A DNA stretch of 20,665 nucleotides from an uncultured Ruminococcus sp. (GCA_910584195.1 CAJTYV010000038.1:1-20665), one strand, 5' to 3'. Shown: positions 6,005-13,298, numbered from the stretch's first letter. Notes: generated by a model not told the origin, from the letters alone. Numbers and translations are program-made.

Positions 6005-6685
6005 ATGCCTAATCACGTGACAAACCGTTTAGAAATAATAGCGGACAACGAAACAGTACAGAAAGTAATGAATTTCCTGAAAGGGGTAAACGAGGAGGAC
6101 GGTACGCCTTGCCACATCGACTTCAACAAGATTATCCCCATGCCCAAAGAACTGTTGATTGAAGCGTCCAGCAGTGGAAAACTGGGAATGGAGTATCTCA
6201 CTGCAATGCAGCGGAAGCCGTTATATACACAGGATGACTTGGCAACCATTCAACGGGTGGAAGAACTGCAGGAAAAATACAGAAAAGAGGTGTTGCAGCT
6301 TGGAGCGTCGTATCTGAGCAATCTGGAAAAATACGGTTATCCTACTTGGTACGAGTGGTCTATTGCCACTTGGGGCACAAAATGGAATGCCTATGACCAA
6401 TATCTTGAAGAGCCGAACATCCTATGGTTTAATACGGCTTGGGAGAGCGTGCCGCTACTTATTCAAAAACTCTCCGAGGTATTCCCAGAGGTTGAGTTGC
6501 ACTATGCCTATGCAGATGAAAACTTGGGGTTCAATGTGGGCAGAGGGATTATACAAAATGGTGAAATCGACATGACAATACCCGATGGCGGAAGCAACGA
6601 AGCCTTTGAAATCATGTTCTTTGTAAAACCGGACATGGAGGAATACTTTGAACTGACGGACGAAGGTTACAAGTGGATAGCCTAA
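6005..6685 (+). CDS. DUF1281/Api92-like ferredoxin-fold protein
   Basis: 226 residues from the ATG at 6005; the frame is open upstream to 5825 but MPNHVTNRLEI is the usual N terminus of this family. Hallmarks are PNHVTNRL at the start, IDFNKIIPMPKEL, WSIATWGTKWNAY near the middle and WFNTAWESVP after it. This matches the DUF1281 (YubB/Api92-like) family found on plasmids, conjugative elements and phages, which has a predicted ferredoxin-like fold. Its role is unknown, though presence on many conjugative elements suggests help in establishment or defence evasion (inference). It is the last gene of the plus-strand accessory region and is followed by a hairpin at 6714. Confidence 0.85.
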   Translation: MPNHVTNRLEIIADNETVQKVMNFLKGVNEEDGTPCHIDFNKIIPMPKELLIEASSSGKLGMEYLTAMQRKPLYTQDDLATIQRVEELQEKYRKEVLQLGASYLSNLEKYGYPTWYEWSIATWGTKWNAYDQYLEEPNILWFNTAWESVPLLIQKLSEVFPEVELHYAYADENLGFNVGRGIIQNGEIDMTIPDGGSNEAFEIMFFVKPDMEEYFELTDEGYKWIA

Positions 6686-6713
6686 ACTTCCAATACCGGT
6701 AACAACCGAAGCG

Positions 6714-6750
6714 GATTCAGGATACACGGATGATAAGTGTGTCCTGAATC
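6714..6750 (+). terminator. Hairpin after DUF1281 gene
   Basis: GATTCAGGA and ACAC (6714-6727) pair with GTGT and TCCTGAATC (6737-6750) with one mismatch. There is no T tail, only TGTTGC, so this may be an mRNA-end stabiliser or a weak terminator. Confidence 0.5.
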
Positions 6751-6842
6751 TGTTGCTGGAGTCATCCGCTTATATCTTTTTTGGATGTTTCTTTTATACC
6801 CATCTACCCATGCCGTTTCCCTTTGTACAGACCCTATAAATA

Positions 6843-6880
6843 AATACCGCAACACATCCCTCAAAGATGGTTACGGTATT
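6843..6880 (-). terminator. Terminator of the HU/partition block
   Basis: AATACCG.AAC (6843-6853) pairs with GTT.CGGTATT (6870-6880). Read on the minus strand it follows the HU stop by 58 nt and is trailed by TTATTTATAG, so it can end the leftward transcript. The stem core is the same as in the hairpins at 4766 and 5573. Confidence 0.6.
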
Positions 6881-6938
6881 CATTATTTGACAATCGGAAC
6901 ACTGTTTCACAGACGGTTTTCCAACAGTCTTGTTCTTT

Positions 6939-7220
6939 TTATTTTCCCTCTTTTACTGCCTCAAGAAACGTTTTTGCAGGTTTGAACGCAGGGACGGAGT
7001 GAGCCGGAATCACGATAGTCGTGTTCTTTGATATATTCCGGGCAACCTTTTTCGCCCGCTTTTTGATGATGAAACTGCCGAACCCGCGTAGGAATACCTC
7101 GTTTCCTGCGACCACCGAATCTTTCACGGTTTCCATAAATGCCTCCACGACGGTCATAGCAACCGCCTTTTCCACTCCGGTCTGCTGTGCAATCCGGGCT
7201 ACAATATCCGCTTTTGTCAT
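6939..7220 (-). CDS. HU/IHF-family DNA-binding protein
   Basis: A 93-residue histone-like protein. It begins MTKADIVARIAQQTGVEK (helical dimerisation part), has FLRGFGSFIIKKRAKKVARN (the GFGSF motif and basic stretch before the DNA-binding beta arm), then a proline-containing arm tip (IVIPAHSVPAFKP) and the final helix. The length is normal for HU. It bends DNA and commonly assists recombination, partition or nicking complexes. It lies at the downstream end of the leftward maintenance block, 199 nt after a 33-residue membrane peptide, and is closed by the hairpin at 6843-6880. Confidence 0.92.
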   Translation of the reverse strand: MTKADIVARIAQQTGVEKAVAMTVVEAFMETVKDSVVAGNEVFLRGFGSFIIKKRAKKVARNISKNTTIVIPAHSVPAFKPAKTFLEAVKEGK

Positions 7221-7419
7221 ACTGCCAGAAATTTTTAAGTTATGAATTTTGTGTTAAGGTAATAATTATCACTTTATCTTCCATAGGTTGAAATTCCGAA
7301 AATTTACATCCGAACGGAACAGGAACTCCCGGACAAACACTGGTAGCTCCCGAAAACTTACAGAAAACACCCGATTCCATGCGGATTCCCTCGGTCCGCC
7401 ATACCGCCGAGCCTACCTG

Positions 7420-7521
7420 TTACTCATCTCGCTTGTAGTCACTCTTACTGAAGCCGCCGAACACCCCTTTGAGGATTTTTCCCACGACCCAGAACACAGC
7501 GATTATCACTATTAATTCCAT
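7420..7521 (-). CDS. 33-residue membrane peptide
   Basis: On the minus strand an ATG at 7521 opens MELIVIIAVFWVVGKILKGV and continues to a stop at 7420, ending SKSDYKRDE. There is one hydrophobic helix at about residues 2-18, then Gly/Lys and a charged, hydrophilic tail: the form of a small single-span inner-membrane protein. The reading frame is G/C-richer than the A/T-rich DNA in front of it, which supports coding. It lies 93 nt downstream of the ParA-partner gene and probably shares its transcript. A short cryptic frame remains possible. Confidence 0.5.
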   Translation of the reverse strand: MELIVIIAVFWVVGKILKGVFGGFSKSDYKRDE

Positions 7522-7562
7522 ACTGCTATATATTTTTATTTAATCATATATTTAATGAAATA

Positions 7563-7594
7563 TGTAATTACACAATTAAATAATTATATAATTA
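7563..7594. repeat. A/T palindromes behind the ParA operon
   Basis: TGTAATTACA (7563-7572) and TAATTATATAATTA (7581-7594) are both perfect palindromes, embedded in more TAATT/ATTACAT sequence up to about 7597. Similar palindromes lie on the other side of the operon at 8720-8884. They are candidate binding sites of the small DNA-binding partner of ParA. Confidence 0.5.
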
Positions 7595-7614
7595 CATACT
7601 TATATATTTTTGGA

Positions 7615-7983
7615 TTACAGCTCATTGAGCCTGTCCTCATTCTCTTCGATATAGGTCATGATAATGGCAGCTGCCAAAGACCGCAACGGAATGTTACGAC
7701 TCGCATTGACGCGAATAAGCTCCAGTTTCTTCTTGACCTCTTTGGGCAGCCAGATGGCGATGCCTTGCTCGTTGATGCCGGTGTACCTGGCGAGGTTCTC
7801 CTCGAAGGCCTTCTTGCCGCCGCGACGTGGCTTACCCGTTTTCTTCGGCGTTTCCGAGATTTCGTTTGCATTCTCGGTTACGGCCTCTGTGTCGTTTCCG
7901 GAAGCGGTTATACCGCGAACAATGTCATCAAGCCCCATGCTTGCCAGTGGATTGTCTATCGTCGGTCTGTTGTTTTTTGCCAT
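7615..7983 (-). CDS. ParA-partner DNA-binding protein (RHH-like)
   Basis: 122 residues. The N-terminal half is polar and disordered-looking (many Asn, Glu and Thr, then the basic patch KKTGKPRRGGKKAFEE). The C-terminal half (GIAIWLPKEVKKKLELIR, then PLRSLAAAIIMTYIEEN) has the strand-helix-helix pattern of ribbon-helix-helix DNA-binding proteins. The stop of parA is 5 nt upstream of this start, so the two are one operon. This is the standard layout of a type Ib partition pair or of the TraA/TraB-like pair of Bacteroides elements. It would bind centromere-like repeats and stimulate the ATPase (inference). The start is the ATG at 7983. Confidence 0.75.
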   Translation of the reverse strand: MAKNNRPTIDNPLASMGLDDIVRGITASGNDTEAVTENANEISETPKKTGKPRRGGKKAFEENLARYTGINEQGIAIWLPKEVKKKLELIRVNASRNIPLRSLAAAIIMTYIEENEDRLNEL

Positions 7984-7988
7984 AGTAC

Positions 7989-8645
7989 CTATTCGTTAAG
8001 ATGAAGTGTCTCGATGATTTTGTCGAATGAAGGTTCGACTGCCGAGAGCTGGTTTTTCTCCAGTGGGTACAAGGTGGTATATCGTTTGACGGCCACGCTC
8101 TGCTTTACCGTCGGTATGACTGTACCAACCAATCCCAGGAACTCGGTGGTCTGTGCCCTTTGGCGTAACTCTTCCGATTTCTTCTCGGACGTGTTGATAC
8201 GGTTTGGTATGAACACGAGGTCTGCCGCTGACACGGTTTTCAGTGCCTTGACGAAGATACCCGTCGCGTCCACTGTGTCCGCATCGAACGAAACGGGAAT
8301 GATGGCCGTGTCCGCCGACTTGTAGATGTATTCCAGATTGCGGTCATTCAAATTACCCGGGCAGTCTATGAGGACAACTCCCGGCACCTCTTTCAGTTTG
8401 CCCATGACGCGTTCAAGAAGCTCCCTGTTTGCTGTATCCAGCAAGTCCACGTTCCACGGGACCTGTACTTCCGGTGCTACATCCTTCTCGCGCTTCCTGT
8501 GACGGTACAATGACGCCTGCAAATCCGCATCGATTGCCATGACGGGGTAGCCCCGTTCAGCCAGATAACTTGCAAACAGCGCACATAGTGTTGTCTTTCC
8601 GACGCCCCCTTTGATGTTGCTGAATATGATGATTTTGTTCTTCAT
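7989..8645 (-). CDS. parA: ParA-family partition ATPase
   Basis: 218 residues, the short ParA form without an N-terminal helix-turn-helix. The deviant Walker A box KGGVGKTT is at residues 12-19, with the signature lysine at 12. AIDADLQAS follows at about residue 40, and the Walker B-like strand VVLIDCPGN lies at about 90-98. Proteins of this type bind DNA non-specifically when ATP-bound and move plasmids or transfer complexes. The start codon is 27 nt from the predicted transcription start of the promoter at 8679-8686. Its partner gene follows at 5 nt. A role in DNA transfer rather than segregation, as proposed for TraA of CTnDOT-like elements, is also possible. Confidence 0.92.
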   Translation of the reverse strand: MKNKIIIFSNIKGGVGKTTLCALFASYLAERGYPVMAIDADLQASLYRHRKREKDVAPEVQVPWNVDLLDTANRELLERVMGKLKEVPGVVLIDCPGNLNDRNLEYIYKSADTAIIPVSFDADTVDATGIFVKALKTVSAADLVFIPNRINTSEKKSEELRQRAQTTEFLGLVGTVIPTVKQSVAVKRYTTLYPLEKNQLSAVEPSFDKIIETLHLNE

Positions 8646-8678
8646 CGCTCTATGTTTTCTTTAATTATTTTCCTTTTG

Positions 8679-8686
8679 CAAAGATA
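8679..8686 (-). promoter_or_regulatory. parA promoter -7 box
   Basis: TATCTTTG on the minus strand matches TAnnTTTG exactly. Transcription would start near 8672, giving a 27-nt leader to the parA start. No perfect -33 TTTG is present at the expected distance. The A/T palindrome at 8721-8732 lies just upstream, where a bound partner protein could autoregulate the operon. Confidence 0.6.
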
Positions 8687-8719
8687 CGGATTTCCATCCA
8701 TTCCGCCAAGGGAAAGCGG

Positions 8720-8884
8720 TATATAATTATATATTTGTTATCTTATTGAATTATATAATTATATAAGACATAAACATAACTAATAGCTCGGATAATCAAT
8801 GTGATAACAAACGTATAAAAGACAATCCGTACACCATCTTGACGATAATGTACGGATTGTAGTTATTATATTATATAATTATGT
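8720..8884. repeat. ATATAATTATAT palindromes, candidate parS/operator
   Basis: ATATAATTATAT occurs at 8721-8732 and 8753-8764 as perfect palindromes and as ATATAATTATGT at 8873-8884. The 311-bp gap between parA and the recombinase-like gene holds little else except the hairpin at 8822-8860. Repeated palindromes beside a ParA pair are typical of partition sites. A replication origin cannot be excluded, but no Rep gene is visible. Confidence 0.55.
8822..8860 (-). terminator. Terminator of the recombinase-like gene
   Basis: ACAATCCGTACA (8822-8833) pairs perfectly over 12 bp with TGTACGGATTGT (8849-8860). On the minus strand it lies 97 nt after the stop of the recombinase-like gene and is followed by CTTTTATACG, an acceptable U-rich tail. 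Confidence 0.6.
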
Positions 8885-8956
8885 AGTTACATAAATGAAA
8901 AGAACACGTCCGCTTGGAAATCGGCATTGCCGACATGAACCATGCTTGCGCCCCGC

Positions 8957-9613
8957 TTAGTCAGACAGTTCTTCCTCAAGACCGTCATCTCCTTTCTTTT
9001 TCCTTTTTCCCAGAGGACCGCTGAACTTGCCCCGGTTGAGATTTACCTTGTACTTGTTGAGAATGCGGAACACCGAACTTCGGCTGTTATAACCGCTCAC
9101 GGCAAGGATGGAATCAATCGAATGACCGTTGTTGTACATATCCACGATGGTATTTTCCCGGTCTTTCTGATCCATGGCCTTTACCGCTTTTGTCCGCGCC
9201 CCTATGTTCTGTTGCAGTTGCATGGCATGGGCGGACGAGTTACGCAACACCGTTACCTCCTCGGCAAGTCCCCCCAGCATGTTCAGCACATCGACAGCCG
9301 TCGTCTCGGGGAACATCTTGCCTGCTGAATCTATCCTGTCATGGATGGAGATAATACGCACTACCTTGATACGGCAGAACTCGATGAACGATGCCAGCTC
9401 GCGCGTTCCCCGCACGGCATTGCTGAATTTGGATACCACAATTTCGTCGCCACGTTCGAGCTTGGAGATAAGCTGCTTCCATTGAGGTCGAAGCGACTCG
9501 TGTTCAACTGATTCCTCTACTATCTGTATGCACCCGTGCTGTTGCATCCACTCTCTGTCCGCGTCGAATCCCTCATAAAGATCCGCCTTGAATATATAAC
9601 CAACTTTTGCCAT
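8957..9613 (-). CDS. Resolvase-like protein lacking catalytic residues
   Basis: 218 residues with the overall form of a small serine recombinase: an N-terminal resolvase fold (residues 1 to about 110; GDEIVVSKFSNAVRGTRELASFIEF) and a C-terminal helix-turn-helix (DMYNNGHSIDSILAVSGYNSR to about 195), then a basic tail. The catalytic block is altered. Where resolvases have YxRVS (Arg and the nucleophilic Ser) this has YIFKADL, and the DRLGR motif is replaced by SNAVR, keeping only the last Arg. It should therefore be unable to cut DNA and probably binds it as a regulator or structural factor. Related degenerate proteins are, by recollection, common on Bacteroides elements. It is divergent from the mobilisation operon. 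Confidence 0.8.
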   Translation of the reverse strand: MAKVGYIFKADLYEGFDADREWMQQHGCIQIVEESVEHESLRPQWKQLISKLERGDEIVVSKFSNAVRGTRELASFIEFCRIKVVRIISIHDRIDSAGKMFPETTAVDVLNMLGGLAEEVTVLRNSSAHAMQLQQNIGARTKAVKAMDQKDRENTIVDMYNNGHSIDSILAVSGYNSRSSVFRILNKYKVNLNRGKFSGPLGKRKKKGDDGLEEELSD

Positions 9614-9641
9614 ACCATCTATATTGCTATGCTAACAAGTG

Positions 9642-9649
9642 CAAATGTA
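9642..9649 (-). promoter_or_regulatory. -7 box of the resolvase-like gene
   Basis: TACATTTG on the minus strand matches TAnnTTTG. The predicted start near 9635 leaves a 22-nt leader to the ATG at 9613. One TCATACT repeat (9671-9677) lies in the spacer/-33 region, so a protein bound there would block this promoter. Confidence 0.55.
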
Positions 9650-9666
9650 AGAGTTTTATTTCATCT

Positions 9667-9867
9667 AATATCATACTTTGGTTGAAAAAATGAACTTTGC
9701 CACTTTTTTGACCGCTTTTTCTTCACTTGTTTTCACTGAAAATCATACTATTAAGTATGATATTGAAAAATAATCAAAAAACGGAACAGGGTGATAGATG
9801 TCTTGAAAATAATACATAGATTTGCGGTTAAAATATGAAATTAAAATATGATTTATATATGTCATAC
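9667..9867. repeat. TCATACT repeats in the divergent intergenic region
   Basis: TCATACT occurs at 9671-9677, 9743-9749 (as ATCATACT with its mirror AGTATGAT at 9754-9761, a dyad with a 4-nt spacer) and 9861-9867. These copies sit by the leftward promoter, midway, and over the start of the lipoprotein gene. They are candidate operators, or remnants of a res site, for the resolvase-like protein encoded next door. Confidence 0.5.
9817..9824 (+). promoter_or_regulatory. Mobilisation operon promoter -7 box
   Basis: TAGATTTG matches TAnnTTTG exactly. Transcription would begin near 9831. That leaves only 4 nt before the ATG at 9835 but 28 nt before the ATG at 9859, which favours the later start for the first gene. 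No clear -33 TTTG is seen. Confidence 0.6.
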
Positions 9868-10896
9868 TTAAAAATTGCACTTTCCGCTATCGGAATATAT
9901 GCCATACCAGTTGCCGTTTTCACCTTGACATCATGCGGCGGAGGAAGCGGAAAGTCATACGACGAAGCCAAAGACACCCCTGCCGGAACATACAGAGAAT
10001 ACCTGTCCGAACTACGAACACAGGACAGGCTCTCTTTTGAAGGTTTGACGGCACGTCTCGGGCAATGGCAGACGGTCAGGGATTCCGTGTCCGCACATAT
10101 CCGACGGGACACGCTGTGGCGTTCCCACACCGATATGCGCAAAGAATGTCTCTTGCTGCACGATTCCATCCGTATGGAATTTTCCCGGCTGGCGCTGTCG
10201 AGACCGCGCACCTATAAAGAGGTGCTGGCACTTAAAGAGCACTTCTCTCCATACGCCGAAGACGGGGAGCTGCATCGCTCTGCGCAGGAAATACAACCGT
10301 TTTTCGCCTCGCTGGACAGCCGCATGGCATACCGGGGTGGCAAAGAACAACTTTTGTCGGCGTACCGCACGCTTCTCTCCGAGACACAGCGCAAGGGCAT
10401 ACACGGACACAGCGACCTTACCCGGTTCATCGGAAAGGAAGATGCCCTTTTCCGTGCTTTCCTTGCACGCCTGAACGATTACGACGACATGGACCTGTCC
10501 GACATCACCCGCGATACGGAAAAATGCTGCGCCGAGGTGTTCCGTGCCGCCGAGCGGCAGGAAATCACCTATAAGGAAGCCATGCTCTACATGGCCATGC
10601 GCACCAACCGGCGGGTGATACAGAATGTACAGGCCTGCCTTGACGGAATACACCGGGGCGAGGTTACCACACCCCGACAAGCCCATGCCTTTATCTGGAT
10701 GATTCTCCAGCCATACGCCTCGCTGGACGGTTTCTGCCTGGCACTGCTTTCACCCCGTGAAAAGGAGGTGCTTGACAGGATGGCGACGGAAACGCCCGGT
10801 GCTTTCAGCACTTTGCGTAAAATCCTGTCCTCGGAGAACGACAGGCTGGAAGAATTGCCCGGTATGCTTATCGAAATCCACATCGCCACGCTATAA
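9859..10896 (+). CDS. Lipoprotein, first gene of mobilisation operon
   Basis: 345 residues from the ATG at 9859; an upstream in-frame ATG at 9835 would add 8 residues but lies almost on the transcription start. The N terminus is a signal peptide (KIALSAIGIYAIPVAVF) ending in the lipobox LTSC followed by GGGSGKS, so the mature protein should be lipid-anchored by the Cys at about residue 26. The rest is a helical, charged domain without a recognised family. It is encoded upstream of the relaxase in one transcription unit, so a role in mating-pair contact, envelope passage or exclusion is plausible but unproven. Confidence 0.8.
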   Translation: MSYLKIALSAIGIYAIPVAVFTLTSCGGGSGKSYDEAKDTPAGTYREYLSELRTQDRLSFEGLTARLGQWQTVRDSVSAHIRRDTLWRSHTDMRKECLLLHDSIRMEFSRLALSRPRTYKEVLALKEHFSPYAEDGELHRSAQEIQPFFASLDSRMAYRGGKEQLLSAYRTLLSETQRKGIHGHSDLTRFIGKEDALFRAFLARLNDYDDMDLSDITRDTEKCCAEVFRAAERQEITYKEAMLYMAMRTNRRVIQNVQACLDGIHRGEVTTPRQAHAFIWMILQPYASLDGFCLALLSPREKEVLDRMATETPGAFSTLRKILSSENDRLEELPGMLIEIHIATL

Positions 10897-10922
10897 AAAC
10901 AAAGTCTAACAAAATACATGAT

Positions 10923-11375
10923 ATGATTATGCTACGACATTTTCTGGACGACTTCATGGCGTCCGTTCCCCTGCAGTTGCCCCGGCTGCTTAACATTACG
11001 ACAATGGAAGAGCCGAAGTTCTACGGCGACTACGTGTTGCTCACGTTCCCGTTACGCGATCCTTACGATTTGGAAGAGGTGATGGATATGTTTGAGGATG
11101 ATATGGAGCTAATCACGCTTTACCATCACATCCCAGGCGGATCTGGTAATTTCGGACACAGTACCTGCGCTTATTCAAACCCCGCATTCGGACAGATGTT
11201 TAAAATCAATGCCAGGACGGAGGCGGATGGCAAGGTGCGTCATATCACCGCGACTGTCTATGATTCGCTGGAAATGATGTACGGCGACCTCTGCCTTGAC
11301 CTGAAACTGCACTCCAAGAACGGGCATTTCAAGTACAAGAAAGACCATGCGGATGTCCTGATTGATTTCTTTTGA
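10923..11375 (+). CDS. Operon protein of unknown function
   Basis: 150 residues, with alternative starts at 10923 and 10929 (MIMLRHF / MLRHF). It looks like a soluble alpha/beta protein: MEEPKFYGDYVLLTFPLRD, DLEEVMDMFEDDMELITLYHH and CLDLKLHSKNGHFKYKKDH are the distinctive stretches. There is no signal peptide. It starts 26 nt after the lipoprotein stop, and the next gene begins 11 nt after its stop. The family is not recognised. Confidence 0.75.
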   Translation: MIMLRHFLDDFMASVPLQLPRLLNITTMEEPKFYGDYVLLTFPLRDPYDLEEVMDMFEDDMELITLYHHIPGGSGNFGHSTCAYSNPAFGQMFKINARTEADGKVRHITATVYDSLEMMYGDLCLDLKLHSKNGHFKYKKDHADVLIDFF

Positions 11376-11386
11376 AACACCGGGCC

Positions 11387-11782
11387 ATGCGAAATACGAT
11401 ATACCGGCAGCTGGTATTCTGCATCGACACGTACCGTACATGGATAGAGGTCGCCGACGACAGTCTCTACAAGGAACATGTCATCAAGAGACGCACCCGT
11501 ACCGACTACCTCGTTTCCCGCACGCTGGTACTGCGTGCCTACAAGGACAATGCTCCATACGACAAGGGCATGACGTGGATGGTTCCCGAACACGAACTGG
11601 ACAAGGCTTTGGCCACCTACCGAAAGCAGGACGCCTCGTTCAAGACCCGTATCAAGAAAGGCGACAGCTACCTCTCGGCAAGAGATGCCGAAGCCATTAT
11701 CCGGCTGGCCACCTACGGCGTTATCCGGCTTGAACTTGTGGTCCGGCCACTTAACATATTCTCAAACTCATATTATCTATGA
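11387..11782 (+). CDS. Operon protein of unknown function
   Basis: 131 residues from the ATG at 11387 (MRNTIYRQLVFCIDTYRTW). An in-frame TTG at 11372 that overlaps the previous stop is a weaker alternative. The protein is basic, with IKRRTRTDYLVSRTLVLRAY and FKTRIKKGDSYLSARDAEAI, and ends in a hydrophobic LELVVRPLNIF. It might contact nucleic acid or the membrane. It overlaps the next gene by 4 nt (ATGA at 11779-11782), a sign of translational coupling to the membrane protein. The family is not recognised. Confidence 0.75.
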   Translation: MRNTIYRQLVFCIDTYRTWIEVADDSLYKEHVIKRRTRTDYLVSRTLVLRAYKDNAPYDKGMTWMVPEHELDKALATYRKQDASFKTRIKKGDSYLSARDAEAIIRLATYGVIRLELVVRPLNIFSNSYYL

Positions 11783-12378
11783 CTTGGATTATACTGCAAT
11801 TCCTGTTTCTCGCCATGCCTGTCGCCATAACATCGGCATTGTACAAGAGCAACCGTCGTTTCATGGACAGATTCTACGAGAGAATGGTCCGCAACGAAAA
11901 GGCCCGCAAACTCCACACGTGGGTACTGCTCACCGTGCTGCTCCTGTACCACTATGTATATACGAACGGACACCCCGGTGATTTCGGTATCGTGTTCTCG
12001 ACCATTGTATGTGCCGCATTGGCCTCTCACAGACGGACGGACCGCTGGCTGCGCTACCTGCTCGACCGGCCGCGTGCGTTCGCCATCTACGCGCTCGTGG
12101 CAGTGGTCATCGTCGGCATACCGCATCTGCACACGCTGGCCGTTACCATCTCCTTCGTTCTTCTGGCAGCCTTGTTCTATCCTTCCGTGCGGGTAATGTC
12201 CGAATGGAAGGAAAACGACATGGATAAGATTTTCAATTGGGTTGAGCACCCCGAGACATTTGCCGAAAGCTATCACGACAATCATCACGTAATGTTGCCG
12301 CACGAAGCGGACAACGACAACTTGATAAACCCGAACAATTTTCACAATGACAAATCATCAAAAAAAGAATCAAAATGA
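11779..12378 (+). CDS. Multi-span inner-membrane protein
   Basis: 199 residues with about five hydrophobic segments: residues 3-21 (IILQFLFLAMPVAITSA), 46-62 (HTWVLLTVLLLYHYV), 68-84, 100-116 (AFAIYALVAVVIVG) and 119-136 (LAVTISFVLLAALFY). A hydrophilic C-terminal tail of about 60 residues is rich in Asn, His and Asp. It is coupled by ATGA overlaps to both the gene before and the gene after it. No family is recognised. Its place next to a relaxase suggests a membrane partner of the transfer apparatus (inference). Confidence 0.8.
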   Translation: MTWIILQFLFLAMPVAITSALYKSNRRFMDRFYERMVRNEKARKLHTWVLLTVLLLYHYVYTNGHPGDFGIVFSTIVCAALASHRRTDRWLRYLLDRPRAFAIYALVAVVIVGIPHLHTLAVTISFVLLAALFYPSVRVMSEWKENDMDKIFNWVEHPETFAESYHDNHHVMLPHEADNDNLINPNNFHNDKSSKKESK

Positions 12379-13247
12379 AAAATGGAAATGAAATGCCGGC
12401 CTCCATACTGGCAAACGTAGAGGTTTTCGACTACCTCAAGGAAAAAGTCGGCGAGCGAAAGACAAGGACGGAAGCCTACGCGGACCTTCTGGATAAATCG
12501 CTGGCAGGTTTCGTATCACCTTTTTTAAGAAAGCAGGACTATGAACTCCGTCCATGCCAGTGTCATGTAACTGTTTCCGACCTCGCCTCGGAGTGGCGCT
12601 GGCACCGCGCTACCGTCCGCTCGTTTCTGGACACGCTCGAAGCGCTCGGACAGTTGGAACGCACCCGGCTGACGAAAAGCGTCATCATAACCATGCCCTT
12701 GCAAACCGGACATCCTGCGGATTCACGCAATGTACAGGAAACACCCGGCCTTGCCGACCAACTGCGTGCGGTATTGTCCGACTGGGTAATCGGCAAAGCG
12801 GAACTCGATGACATCGGATACGAGTGCGAGCGGCTCGTCCGTCAGGCGATGACCGAGACAGGCGTACCCGGCATTTGCCCGAAACCGGACAACTCCTCCT
12901 CTGTCAATTTGGCCGCGAGTGATGACGAACGGGCCGTAAAAATCTGCACGACCGCTTTGGGGTGTATTTCCCATGCCGCCATGCAGCGGGCGCTACGCAA
13001 GCGAAGGTTCGACAACGGTTCGGAATTTTTGGAAGACTTCCGTACCCGCTTCGACGGAGACTGGACGGGCATCGTTGAAATTTCGAGATTGCTCGCCAAG
13101 TATATTCTCGATCCCGAAGCGGAGGAAGACAATCTCGACGATGACGACAAGGAGATTTTCGATGCGCTTTCCAAGCCTTTCATGGCGCTCGCCGCGAGGG
13201 CACAGGAAGCGGCGTATCAGACCGGAGACCGCAAACCGAATGTATAA
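12375..13247 (+). CDS. Winged-helix DNA-binding protein upstream of relaxase
   Basis: 290 residues. The segment at about 64-107 (HVTVSDLASEWRWHRATVRSF, then LEALGQLERTRLTKSVIITM) reads as a helix-turn-helix followed by a beta wing. The centre (about 140-250) is helical, and an acidic run DPEAEEDNLDDDDKE lies near the C terminus. It is coupled by an ATGA overlap to the membrane protein before it and precedes the candidate oriT and the relaxase gene. It could be a relaxosome accessory protein that binds oriT, or an operon regulator. No catalytic motif is seen. Confidence 0.75.
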   Translation: MKNGNEMPASILANVEVFDYLKEKVGERKTRTEAYADLLDKSLAGFVSPFLRKQDYELRPCQCHVTVSDLASEWRWHRATVRSFLDTLEALGQLERTRLTKSVIITMPLQTGHPADSRNVQETPGLADQLRAVLSDWVIGKAELDDIGYECERLVRQAMTETGVPGICPKPDNSSSVNLAASDDERAVKICTTALGCISHAAMQRALRKRRFDNGSEFLEDFRTRFDGDWTGIVEISRLLAKYILDPEAEEDNLDDDDKEIFDALSKPFMALAARAQEAAYQTGDRKPNV

Positions 13248-13298
13248 CCCCGGACGATTCGCCTTTGGTCCCGGTCGGGAACCTTGCCAGTTATAACA

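Noticed and set aside
7288..7515. 75-codon plus-strand frame before the partition block
   Set aside because: Antisense to the better-supported 33-residue membrane peptide and the HU leader, with no start context.
7540..7610. A/T-rich repeats considered as a CRISPR-like or iteron array
   Set aside because: The units are short palindromes at irregular spacing without unique spacers; they fit partition or operator sites better, and no Rep gene is visible.
10012..10686. 224-codon minus-strand open frame inside the lipoprotein gene
   Set aside because: Shadow of a gene with signal peptide and lipobox in a G/C-richer operon where antisense frames stay open by chance.
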